The notes below the pieces were generated by a model. It worked only from the letters and a program-made list of their open reading frames with translations, ran no database searches and was not told the DNA's origin. A stretch of DNA of 8,252 nucleotides, from assembly GCA_035248725.1 (NCBI GenBank), contig DATFHG010000175.1:1-8252 (forward strand). Reading direction: 5' to 3'. Numbering within the stretch: the first letter of the stretch is position 1; each line of letters opens with the position of its first letter. Positions 1 to 6,914 of the stretch are shown here, piece after piece. Source of the stretch: DASPMP01 sp035248725 (lineage in GTDB: Bacteria; Gemmatimonadota; Gemmatimonadetes; Gemmatimonadales; Gemmatimonadaceae). A program made the translations under genes and the position numbers.

Positions 1-954
1 TTTCGCGCGGCCACCGACGTAGAGTGCAGCGCCCGCGTTGAGCACCACCGCGCCACGCGTGGCCTTGTTCGACTCGCCGGACAGCACGGCCAGCACGGTG
101 TCGGCGTTCTGCTTCGGTGAGCCACCGGCGAGGTCCTCGGCCGCGAGCCCGGCATAACCGAATTTCGTGGGATCGATGGCCCACTCGCCGATCTTGCCGC
201 CATGAATCTCGATAACGCGCGTGGTGGCCAAGGGCGAGATCTCATCCATGCCCGTCCCGTGCACGACGAGCGCGTGCGTCGTCCCCAACTCCTTGAGCGC
301 GCCGGCAAGCAACGGCACGCGCTTCTCGTCGGCGACGCCGACCACCTGGCGGCCGGCCATCGCGGGATTCGCCAATGGACCCACGATGTTCATCACCGTC
401 GGAATGCCCAGCTCGCGACGGATGGGGCCTACGTGCTTCATCGCGGGGTGCATCAGGGGCGCGAACATGAAGACGATTCCGGCGTTCTTGAGCGCCGTCT
501 CCATGATCTCGACGGGCACGTCGATCTTGACGCCCAGCGCCTCGAGCACGTCGGCGCTTCCGCATTGTGTGGTGAACGAGCGGTTGCCGTGCTTCGCGAT
601 CCGCAGTCCGGCACCGGCGGCGAGCAGCGCGGCGGCGGTGGAGATGTTGAACGTGTGCACCGTGCCGCCGCCGGTGCCGCACGTGTCCACCAGCTCTTCG
701 GGACGCTCCGCCGGCAGGCGCACCATCGTGTCACGCATGGCCTGCACGACGCCGGCCACTTCCTGCGGCGTTTCCCCTTTCACGCGCAGCCCGATGAGGA
801 GCGCCGCGAGCTGCACCGGCGTCGCTTCCCCGGCCATGACGCTCTGGAACGCACCGTGGGCTTCGTCACCCGTCAGCGATTCACCCGTCGCCAGCTTGCG
901 GATCGCGTGCTGAAGGGCCGTGCTCCCCGATGCCGGAACGCCGCTAGCCGACAC
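1..954 (-). CDS. trpD: Anthranilate phosphoribosyltransferase (TrpD), C-terminus cut by window edge
   Basis: This enzyme transfers the phosphoribosyl group of PRPP to anthranilate, the second step of tryptophan synthesis, in the cytoplasm. The minus-strand frame is open from a GTG at 954-952 to base 1, giving 318 residues. The family is usually near 340, so only about 20-25 residues are missing. Visible motifs are the PRPP-binding loop DTCGTGGG (90-97), TFNIST (101-106), KHGNRS (121-126), GSADVLEALG, FAPLMHPAMKHVGPIRREL (164-182), the GPLANP loop near 192 and the metal-binding DE pair (237-238). The loop has Gly97 where most family members have Asp (GTGGDG). An in-frame TGA lies immediately before the GTG, so no longer start exists; the next ATG falls well inside the N-terminal domain. 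No strong ribosome-binding site is seen. The start overlaps the end of the upstream GAF gene by 11 bases, which suggests translational coupling. Identity is secure; the start is likely. Confidence 0.96.
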   Translation of the reverse strand, partial: MSASGVPASGSTALQHAIRKLATGESLTGDEAHGAFQSVMAGEATPVQLAALLIGLRVKGETPQEVAGVVQAMRDTMVRLPAERPEELVDTCGTGGGTVHTFNISTAAALLAAGAGLRIAKHGNRSFTTQCGSADVLEALGVKIDVPVEIMETALKNAGIVFMFAPLMHPAMKHVGPIRRELGIPTVMNIVGPLANPAMAGRQVVGVADEKRVPLLAGALKELGTTHALVVHGTGMDEISPLATTRVIEIHGGKIGEWAIDPTKFGYAGLAAEDLAGGSPKQNADTVLAVLSGESNKATRGAVVLNAGAALYVGGRAK

Positions 955-2248
955 TCAGCGTCTCGACCAGGCGTTCGGGAAGGCGTGCGCGCGACGCGAC
1001 CATCGCGATCACGAGGCTCAGGAGTCGAACGCGCTCCACGTCCTCGTCCACGAAGACGCCCTGCATCACGCGGTTCGTCAGGTTCACCACACCGAGCAGC
1101 TCGTCGTGATAGACGAGCGGAAAGCTGATGAAGGATCCGCTCGTGAAGTATTCGTCCTTGAGCAGCGGATGGTCCTTCGCCTCGGCGACGTCCTGCACGA
1201 GGATGGGCTCGCGGTTCGCGGCGACTTTGCCCGCGACGCCATGCCCGATCTTCACGCGGGCGCCTTCGGTGATGTTCGGCGCGATTCCCTTCGCGGCCGC
1301 GATGTAGAGATATCCGTCCTCCGGCGCGCGCAGCAGCAACGAGCAGCGCTGCGAGTGCATGTCGTCGCCCACGAGCGCGAGCAGGCCGTCCGCCAGCTGG
1401 CGCGGCTCGTCCGTGGTGTTGTCGAGCGTGAGCACCCGATCGATCAGATAGAGGGTGCGGGTCCGCTGACGAAGTTGCTCGGACCGGCGATGCAGCTCGA
1501 TGTGAGCCGTTTCCAGCTGCTCGACCGCGCTGCTCACCGTTGCTTCCACCGCTTCGGCGCGTTTGTTCGCGCGACGCGCCTCCTCGGTGGCACGCGCGAG
1601 ATCGCGCTCCAGCTCCACGACACGAGCGGGATCCGCGCCCACGGCGAACTCCCCCGTCGCCGCCATGAGCTTCTCCTCGAGCACGCCGAGCTTCTTCTCG
1701 TACTCGCCGTGCAGGCGCTGCGTGAAGTTTTCGAGGGCGGCCACGGCCTCCGCGCGCGCTTCGTTCTCGAGAAACCGCGCGTGCGCCAGATCGAAGAGCG
1801 CGGCGGCCGGCGCGAAGCGCTCGGCGGTGCGCGTGCCGAAGATCTTCTTCGGCTCGTAGAGCGCGATCATCGAGGCGAGCGTGCCGTCGAAGCGCAGACC
1901 GCGCACGGCGAGGATCCCGCCTTCGGCGTGCGGCTTCAACGCGAAGAGCCGCGCGTATTCGTCCGACGTGTCGCCGAAGTCCACCCATTGGCCGCCGGCG
2001 GTGATCGCATTGCGTTCCCGCTGCGGGAGGTGGTCCAGTGTGGTGTCCAGCTTGATGCTCTGCACGGACCTCGGCGTCGCCAGCGTGCGCTCGCGCATGA
2101 GCGAGCGTCGCGCGTCGAAGCGCACCCACGCGAGCTGTGCGAAGCGATCGAGCTCCGCGAGCGACTCAGCGAGGGCTTGCAGCGCGCCCTCGACATCGGT
2201 GGCGACGCTAAGGGACTGGGCGAGTGAAGCGAGCGTGCGCGGGGGCAA
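944..2248 (-). CDS. Two-GAF-domain protein with central coiled coil, function unknown
   Basis: The 434-residue product has no signal peptide or membrane segment and is predicted cytoplasmic. The C-terminal half (about 265-420) is a recognisable GAF domain, with RVKIGHGVAGKVAANREPI (331-349) followed by FISFPLVYHDELLGVVNLTN (373-392). Residues about 5-155 look like a second, more diverged GAF domain. Between them, about 160-262 is rich in Glu, Arg, Ala and Leu, as in a dimerising coiled coil, with a break at GADP (204-207). GAF domains bind small ligands or serve as signalling modules, but no kinase, GGDEF, EAL, phosphatase or DNA-binding domain is visible, so the output is unknown. The start is a TTG at 2248-2246. 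An in-frame TGA at 2272-2270 rules out a longer form, and the first ATG (residue 51) would cut the N-terminal domain. It overlaps trpD by 11 bases, so the two are probably co-expressed. It could be a partner or scaffold for a sensor encoded elsewhere. Confidence 0.85.
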   Translation of the reverse strand: MPPRTLASLAQSLSVATDVEGALQALAESLAELDRFAQLAWVRFDARRSLMRERTLATPRSVQSIKLDTTLDHLPQRERNAITAGGQWVDFGDTSDEYARLFALKPHAEGGILAVRGLRFDGTLASMIALYEPKKIFGTRTAERFAPAAALFDLAHARFLENEARAEAVAALENFTQRLHGEYEKKLGVLEEKLMAATGEFAVGADPARVVELERDLARATEEARRANKRAEAVEATVSSAVEQLETAHIELHRRSEQLRQRTRTLYLIDRVLTLDNTTDEPRQLADGLLALVGDDMHSQRCSLLLRAPEDGYLYIAAAKGIAPNITEGARVKIGHGVAGKVAANREPILVQDVAEAKDHPLLKDEYFTSGSFISFPLVYHDELLGVVNLTNRVMQGVFVDEDVERVRLLSLVIAMVASRARLPERLVETLSVG

Positions 2249-2271
2249 CTGTCGAGGCGGGAGGCGGCATC

Positions 2272-2301
2272 AATGTGAGGGCGTACGTTGTGGAATGTCA
2301 A
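2272..2301 (-). promoter_or_regulatory. Candidate promoter for the GAF-trpD unit
   Basis: The minus strand carries a perfect TTGACA at 2301-2296. After 18 bases comes CACATT at 2277-2272, a weak -10 match with A at position 2 and T at position 6. Transcription would begin near 2265, leaving about 17 bases before the TTG start at 2248. No Shine-Dalgarno sequence lies in that leader. The -35 match is strong but the -10 is poor, so the exact hexamer is uncertain. Confidence 0.45.
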
Positions 2302-2315
2302 TCGGTTGGACGATT
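2300..2315. promoter_or_regulatory. Inverted repeat between the divergent promoters, possible operator
   Basis: AATCG (2300-2304) and CGATT (2311-2315) form an inverted repeat with a 6-base spacer. It touches the end of the minus-strand -35 element (2296-2301) and lies just upstream of the plus-strand -35 (2325-2330). This is where a regulator could act on both directions. The arms are only 5 bases, so chance is a real alternative. Confidence 0.25.
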
Positions 2316-2324
2316 TGTGTTTTC

Positions 2325-2352
2325 TTGACTTCACCCCCTGCAACTCTAGGTT
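2325..2352 (+). promoter_or_regulatory. Candidate promoter for the truA-pssA operon
   Basis: TTGACT at 2325-2330 matches five of six bases of the sigma-70 -35 element. After 16 bases comes TAGGTT at 2347-2352, a TAnnnT-type -10. A T-rich run (2314-2323) lies just upstream. The predicted start of transcription, about 2359, is only two bases before the truA ATG at 2361. That implies a nearly leaderless message, consistent with the lack of a clear Shine-Dalgarno sequence. Confidence 0.5.
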
Positions 2353-2360
2353 TCGAGCAC

Positions 2361-3134
2361 ATGGCGGAGCGCACCGTGCAGCTCGTTCTGCACTATGACG
2401 GCTCAGGGTTCAGCGGCTGGCAGCGTCAACCTGAGCAGCGCACCGTGCAAGGCGTTCTCGAGCAGGCGCTCGAACGTCTGTGTGGCTCTCCCACCGCCGC
2501 ACTCGGATCCGGACGCACCGACGCCGGCGTCCACGCCCGAGGTCAGTCCGTCGGCGTGCGCGTGCCCGAGAAATGGACGCCGGAATCGCTGCGCCGGGCG
2601 CTCAACGCCCTGTTGCCCGACGACGTCTGGGTGGCGTCGGCGTACGAGATGAAGCCGGAATTTCACGCGCGCTATAGCGCGACGTCGCGACGGTACAGCT
2701 ATCACGTGGGCATCGACGACAGCGCGCACTCGCCGTTTCGTCGCCGCACCGAGTACGCGTTCGACTTCGCCGTCGACAAGCCGGCGCTGCACGCGGCGGC
2801 CGAGATGCTGGTGGGCGAACATTCCTTTCGCGCGTTCGCCGTGAAAGGCACGGCGCCCGAGCGCGACGAGCATCACTGCGACATCCAGGTCGCCCGCTGG
2901 CAGGAGCGCGAGACCGCGCTCGTGTTCGAGATCGAGGCCAATCGCTTCCTGCACCACATGGTGAGGTTCCTCGTCGGCACCATGCTGGACGTGGCGTCGG
3001 GACGCCGGCCGCTCACCGACGTGCCGAAGCTCCTCGAGGCGTGTGACAATCAGGAGGTGTCGTCGCCGGCTCCGCCGAATGCGCTGTTTCTCGAAGCGGT
3101 CCGCTATCCATCCGATCTCTACGTCACCGCATGA
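2361..3134 (+). CDS. truA: tRNA pseudouridine(38-40) synthase TruA
   Basis: TruA converts uridines 38, 39 and 40 of the tRNA anticodon stem-loop to pseudouridine. The product is 257 residues, a normal length. The N-terminus shows LHYDGSGFSGWQRQ (10-23). The catalytic loop GSGRTDAGVHARGQ (49-62) contains the nucleophile Asp54. RRYSYH (110-115) carries the conserved active-site tyrosine region, and NRFLHHMVRFLVGTMLDVASG, in the C-terminal half, is the other signature. The ATG at 2361 places the family's first beta strand at residue 5. An in-frame ATG at 2295 would add 22 residues, but it lies upstream of the predicted promoter and has no family support. It is the first gene of the plus-strand operon, and its stop overlaps the htrA start by four bases (ATGA). 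Confidence 0.97.
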   Translation: MAERTVQLVLHYDGSGFSGWQRQPEQRTVQGVLEQALERLCGSPTAALGSGRTDAGVHARGQSVGVRVPEKWTPESLRRALNALLPDDVWVASAYEMKPEFHARYSATSRRYSYHVGIDDSAHSPFRRRTEYAFDFAVDKPALHAAAEMLVGEHSFRAFAVKGTAPERDEHHCDIQVARWQERETALVFEIEANRFLHHMVRFLVGTMLDVASGRRPLTDVPKLLEACDNQEVSSPAPPNALFLEAVRYPSDLYVTA

Positions 3135-4540
3135 TGCGACGTCGCGCGATCGCTCTCGCCGCCGTCGCGACGCTGACGGGTTGCAAGGGTACTCCGCAGG
3201 TATCCGCAGCGCAGATCGCCGACTCGCTGAGTCACGTCTCGGCCGCACACGTCAGCGAATCGCGGCGCACCGCGATCACGCAGGCGGTGGCGCGCGTGGC
3301 GCCAGCGGTCGTCACGGTGCAGACCGAGGCCGTGGAGCGCGTGCAGACTGACCCCCTCTACGACTGGTTCATGGGCGGCGGGTCGCAGACCCGTGTCGTG
3401 CCCGGCCTCGGCAGCGGTTTCGTCGTGCGCAATGACGGCGTGATCGTCACCAACGCGCACGTCATCGCCAACGCGCGCACGATCAGCGTCATGATGCGCG
3501 ATGGCCGCGTGTACCCGGCGCAGCGTCTGGGCAGCGACGAGACCAACGACATCGCGGTCATCAAGATCGACGCGAAGAATCTGCCGGTCGCGACGCTGGG
3601 CAACTCGTCGCAGGTGCTCATCGGCGAATGGGCGATCGCGATCGGCAATCCGTACGGTTTCGTGCTCGGCAACCCCGAGCCGACAGTGACGACCGGTGTG
3701 ATCAGCGGTGTCGGGCGCAACCTGCTCGCGCGTGGCGAGGGCGCAGGTGCGTACCTCGACATGATCCAGACGGACGCGTCGATCAATCCCGGCAACTCCG
3801 GCGGCCCGCTGGTGAATGCCGACGGCGAAGTCATCGGCGTGAACAGCTCGATCTACACACCCAGCGGCGGCTCGGTGGGCATCGGCTTCGCCATCCCCAT
3901 CAATCGCGCCGAGCGCGTGGTGGAAGACCTGCTCAGCCCCACACACGCGGTACGCCGTCCATGGGTCGGTGTACGGCTGCGCTATCCACGCACCGATAAC
4001 GTCCGCGAGGCGATCGCGAGCGGCGCCATCGTGGCGTCGGTGACGCCTGGTTCTCCCGCCGCAAAGGCCGGCATCCAGGCGGGCGACGTGCTTCTTCAGG
4101 CCGGCGAGCGCGCGATCCGGAATCCGTTCGACTGGGAAGCGGAGCTCCTCGATCTCCGCGTCGGGGAAACGGTACCGGTGCGCTTTCGCCGGGGCAGTCG
4201 CGACGTCTCCGCCACCGTCACCGTGCAGGAGGTGCCGGAGGCCACCGCCCCGAAGGTGCAGGTGCTGCGCGATCTGCAGCTCGTCACGCTGACCGACGCG
4301 ATGCGCGCGGAGCGCGGCATTCGCAGCCGCACCGGCGCGCTGATCGTGAACGTCGGCGACACGATGGCGAGTGAGCTCGGCGTGCAGCCGGGCGACGTGA
4401 TCGTGCAGATCAACCGGACGCCGGTGCGCACCGCGCAGGACGTTGCCAACGCGCTCGATTACTACGGGCAGCAGGGCGCGATCCGGATGTTCGTCGAGCG
4501 CGAGGGGGCGATCTACACTACCGACTTCGTGATTCGATGA
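3131..4540 (+). CDS. htrA: HtrA/Deg-family serine protease with two PDZ domains, predicted lipoprotein
   Basis: This is a periplasmic quality-control protease of the DegP/DegQ/DegS family (469 residues). The trypsin-like domain spans about 45-270, with the triad His110 (TNAHV), Asp140 (NDIAVIK) and Ser223 (GNSGG). PDZ1 covers about 277-367 and PDZ2 about 378-466. The loop between the first strands (about 72-92) is short, unlike the long LA loop of DegP. The N-terminus has three arginines, a short hydrophobic stretch (6-15) and a lipobox LTGC ending at Cys18, so it reads as a signal-peptidase II lipoprotein rather than a soluble periplasmic protein. Lys at +2 is not an inner-membrane retention signal by the E. 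coli rule. The start overlaps truA by four bases; a second ATG follows at once (3134) and would remove only one residue. No Shine-Dalgarno sequence is seen, so translation is probably coupled to truA. Family assignment is firm; the exact Deg subtype is not. Confidence 0.95.
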   Translation: MMRRRAIALAAVATLTGCKGTPQVSAAQIADSLSHVSAAHVSESRRTAITQAVARVAPAVVTVQTEAVERVQTDPLYDWFMGGGSQTRVVPGLGSGFVVRNDGVIVTNAHVIANARTISVMMRDGRVYPAQRLGSDETNDIAVIKIDAKNLPVATLGNSSQVLIGEWAIAIGNPYGFVLGNPEPTVTTGVISGVGRNLLARGEGAGAYLDMIQTDASINPGNSGGPLVNADGEVIGVNSSIYTPSGGSVGIGFAIPINRAERVVEDLLSPTHAVRRPWVGVRLRYPRTDNVREAIASGAIVASVTPGSPAAKAGIQAGDVLLQAGERAIRNPFDWEAELLDLRVGETVPVRFRRGSRDVSATVTVQEVPEATAPKVQVLRDLQLVTLTDAMRAERGIRSRTGALIVNVGDTMASELGVQPGDVIVQINRTPVRTAQDVANALDYYGQQGAIRMFVEREGAIYTTDFVIR

Positions 4541-5967
4541 GCGACCAGGACCGGTATGCCTCGCCGCTGTCGGAGCGCTACGCATCGCGCGCGATGCTCG
4601 AGCTGTGGTCGCCGAAGATGCGCTACGGCCTCTGGCGACGGTTGTGGCTGGCGCTCGCGGAATCCGAAAAGGACCTCGGCCTCGCAATTCCGGACGCCGC
4701 GATCGCTCAGATGCGCGCGCATCTCGACGACGTGGACTTCGAGGCCGTGGCCGCGTATGAACGGCGTTTCCGGCACGACGTGATGGCGCACATCCACACG
4801 TTCGGCGACGCGGCGCCGCTCGCAAAGCCGTTCATCCATCTCGGCGCGACGAGCGCGTTCGTGACGGACAACGCGGATCTCATCCTGATGCGCCGCGGCC
4901 TGGGCTTGCTGCGCGGCAAGGCGATCCGCGTGTTGCGCGCGCTCGCGTCGTTCGCGCATCGCTGGCGTGACGAACCCTGTCTGGGCTCGACGCACCTGCA
5001 GCCCGCGCAACCGACGACGGTGGGCAAGCGTGCCACGTTGTGGATGCAGGACCTGGTGCTCGACGTGCGCGAGCTGGATCATCGCGTGGACATGCTGCCC
5101 TGTCGTGGCGTGAAGGGCACCACCGGCACGCAGGCGTCGTTTCTCGAGCTCTTCGACGGCGATCACGAGAAGGTGCGCGAGCTGGAGCGGCGCGTCACCG
5201 CAAAAATCGACTTTGCCTCCGCGATCCCCGTCTCCGGGCAGACGTACACGCGCAAGCTCGACGCACTCGTCCTCGACGTGGTGTCGGGATTCGCGGCGAG
5301 CGCCGCGAAATTCAGCGGCGACATCCGCGTGCTCCAGGCCTTCGGCGAGATCGAGGAGCCGTTCGAGCAGACGCAGGTGGGCTCCTCGGCGATGGCGTAC
5401 AAGCGCAATCCGATGCGCTGCGAGCGCATCGCGTCGCTGGCGCGCTTCGTCCTCAATCTCGAGAGCAACGCGAACGAGACGCACGCCGTGCAATTCCTCG
5501 AGCGCACCCTGGACGACAGCGCCAACCGGCGCCTCACGATTCCCGAAGCGTTCCTGGCCACCGACGCCATTCTCGTCCTCATGGAGAACGTCGTCACCGG
5601 TCTGGACGTCCATCCCGCCCGCATTCGGCGGCGCCTGGAGGATGAGCTGCCGTTCATGGCGACGGAGCAGCTGCTGATGCGCGCCGTGCGGTCCGGCGGC
5701 GACCGTCAGGAGGCACACGAGCGCATTCGCCAGCACAGCATCGAGGCGGCGCGCGCGATGAAGGAAGGTGCGGCCCACAACGATCTGCTCGATCGCCTGG
5801 CCGCCGACAAGGAGTGGACGGTGCCCGTCCGCGAGATGAAGCAGGTGCTCGACCCGTCGAAGTTCGTGGGCCGCGCCCCCGAGCAAGTCGATGAATTTCT
5901 CCGTGAAGTCGTTGCGCCGCTGCTCGAGGGCGCCGAAGCCGAGGAAGCCGAAGAGGTGCGCGTATGA
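4537..5967 (+). CDS. purB: Adenylosuccinate lyase (PurB), eukaryote-like type
   Basis: PurB cleaves SAICAR to AICAR and adenylosuccinate to AMP, releasing fumarate each time. The product is 476 residues. The fumarate-lyase superfamily signature is GSSAMAYKRNP (282-292), on the flexible catalytic-serine loop. STHLQPAQ (151-158) carries the catalytic His153. RHDVMAHIHTFG (79-90) and HLGATSAFVTDNADLI (101-116) are substrate-site blocks. GVKGTTGTQASFLELF (191-206), LERTLDDSANRR (321-332) and ELPFMATE (370-377) closely resemble vertebrate ADSL as I remember it, more than the shorter Bacillus-type enzyme. The C-terminus ends in an acidic tail (about 464-474) that looks lineage-specific. The ATG overlaps the htrA stop by four bases and no Shine-Dalgarno sequence is visible. 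PurC, which makes its substrate SAICAR, is encoded immediately downstream. Confidence 0.96.
   Translation: MSDQDRYASPLSERYASRAMLELWSPKMRYGLWRRLWLALAESEKDLGLAIPDAAIAQMRAHLDDVDFEAVAAYERRFRHDVMAHIHTFGDAAPLAKPFIHLGATSAFVTDNADLILMRRGLGLLRGKAIRVLRALASFAHRWRDEPCLGSTHLQPAQPTTVGKRATLWMQDLVLDVRELDHRVDMLPCRGVKGTTGTQASFLELFDGDHEKVRELERRVTAKIDFASAIPVSGQTYTRKLDALVLDVVSGFAASAAKFSGDIRVLQAFGEIEEPFEQTQVGSSAMAYKRNPMRCERIASLARFVLNLESNANETHAVQFLERTLDDSANRRLTIPEAFLATDAILVLMENVVTGLDVHPARIRRRLEDELPFMATEQLLMRAVRSGGDRQEAHERIRQHSIEAARAMKEGAAHNDLLDRLAADKEWTVPVREMKQVLDPSKFVGRAPEQVDEFLREVVAPLLEGAEAEEAEEVRV
5953..5958 (+). promoter_or_regulatory. Ribosome-binding site of purC
   Basis: GAGGTG, inside the last codons of purB, stands five bases before the purC ATG. 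It supports the start at 5964 and shows that purC can be initiated directly as well as by coupling. The htrA, purB and pssA junctions lack such a site. Confidence 0.6.
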
Positions 5968-6914
5968 CCGCTGTCGCCGTCTCCACACTCCCGCCCATCC
6001 CGCTGCGTCACCTTCGTCGCGGGAAGGTGCGCGAGGTGTACGAGGTGGACGATGCGCGTCTGCTCATCGTGGCGACCGATCGCGTGAGCGCCTTCGACGT
6101 CGTGATGAACGAGCCCGTGCCGTACAAGGGCGCGGTACTGACGCAGATCACCGCGTGGTGGCTCCGGACGCTCGAGCGGCCATCGGACGCATCGAGTACG
6201 GTGCGCCACCACATGATCTCGGCGGACATCGAGGAGATCATCGAATACGTGCCGGCGCTCGCCGATCATCGCGCGCAGCTCGTGGGTCGTGCGATGCTGT
6301 GCGTCCGCACCGAGGTGTTCCCGGTGGAGTGCGTGGTGCGCGGCTACATCTCGGGTTCCGCGTGGAAGGAGTACAAGCAAACGGGAACGCTCGCCGGCGA
6401 GCGCCTGGCCGCCGGCCTGCAGGAGAGCGCGCGCTTCGACCCGCCGATCTTCAGCCCCGCAACCAAGGCGGAGACGGGACACGATGAGAACATCACGAAG
6501 GCGCGCATGACCGAGATCCTCGGCGCCGACGTGGCCGCGGAGCTGGAGCGCCTCAGCCTCCAGGTGTATTCGCTCGGGCGCGACATCGCCCAGCAGCGCG
6601 GCATCATCATCGCGGACACCAAGTTCGAGTTCGGCCGCGACGCGGATGGCAGGGTCACGCTCATCGACGAGGTCATGACGCCCGACAGCTCGCGCTTCTG
6701 GCCCGCCGATCGCTATCGGCCCGGCGGCACGCAGCCGAGCTTCGACAAGCAGCCGCTACGCGATTATCTCGACAGCGAGCGCCGCGCCGGCCGCTGGAAC
6801 GGCGAGTCGCCCCCGCCCCGTCTTCCCGATGAGGTCATTCAGGCGACGAGCGCGCGATATCTCGACGCGTTTCGTCGCATCACCGGCCGCAACCTGTCGG
6901 AGGTCGCCCGCTAG
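5964..6914 (+). CDS. purC: SAICAR synthetase (PurC), long yeast-Ade1-like form
   Basis: PurC joins CAIR and aspartate with ATP to form SAICAR, the substrate of PurB. The product is 316 residues, close to yeast Ade1 and well above the roughly 240 of E. coli PurC. Motifs are RGKVREVYEV (19-28) in the ATP-binding region, ATDRVSAFDVVM (37-48), VRGYISGSAWKEY (125-137), FSPATKAETGHDENI (163-177), IIIADTKFEFG (214-224) and IDEVMTPDSSRFWP (234-247). The last blocks carry the nucleotide- and metal-binding acidic residues of the family. The ATG overlaps the purB stop by four bases and has its own GAGGTG ribosome-binding site. The TAG stop shares one base with the psd GTG. The order purB-purC places the later pathway enzyme first. 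Confidence 0.96.
   Translation: MTAVAVSTLPPIPLRHLRRGKVREVYEVDDARLLIVATDRVSAFDVVMNEPVPYKGAVLTQITAWWLRTLERPSDASSTVRHHMISADIEEIIEYVPALADHRAQLVGRAMLCVRTEVFPVECVVRGYISGSAWKEYKQTGTLAGERLAAGLQESARFDPPIFSPATKAETGHDENITKARMTEILGADVAAELERLSLQVYSLGRDIAQQRGIIIADTKFEFGRDADGRVTLIDEVMTPDSSRFWPADRYRPGGTQPSFDKQPLRDYLDSERRAGRWNGESPPPRLPDEVIQATSARYLDAFRRITGRNLSEVAR
6899..6904 (+). promoter_or_regulatory. Ribosome-binding site of psd
   Basis: GGAGGT, near consensus, lies in the last codons of purC, nine bases before the GTG at 6914. It decides in favour of this non-ATG start and is the strongest Shine-Dalgarno sequence in the operon. Confidence 0.65.

Noticed and set aside
202..1128. Plus-strand open frame across trpD
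   Set aside because: It lies opposite an unmistakable TrpD reading frame and continues into the GAF gene, which no real gene here would need to do.
920..2227. Long plus-strand open frame (435 codons) opposite the GAF gene
   Set aside because: The minus-strand product has a clear GAF domain and coiled coil; the plus-strand product is Arg/His/Glu-rich without any motif.
2295..2360. Upstream in-frame ATG that would lengthen TruA by 22 residues
   Set aside because: It overlaps the minus-strand -35 element, precedes the predicted plus promoter, and would add residues before the family's first strand without similarity to TruA.
2249..2360. Possible small RNA, riboswitch or attenuator in the intergenic region
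   Set aside because: The region is only 112 bases and is taken up by two promoter candidates. I see no stable hairpin with a T-run and no known riboswitch core.
3119..4825. Long open frame on the minus strand (568 codons) opposite htrA and the start of purB
   Set aside because: It is antisense to a gene with an intact catalytic triad and PDZ domains. The translation is rich in Arg, His, Asp and Ala with no recognisable domain, as expected when stop codons are rare in GC-rich DNA.
4513..5988. Long open frame on the minus strand (491 codons) opposite purB
   Set aside because: It mirrors purB almost exactly, has low-complexity Arg/His/Ala-rich composition and no family motif. It is a shadow of codon bias.
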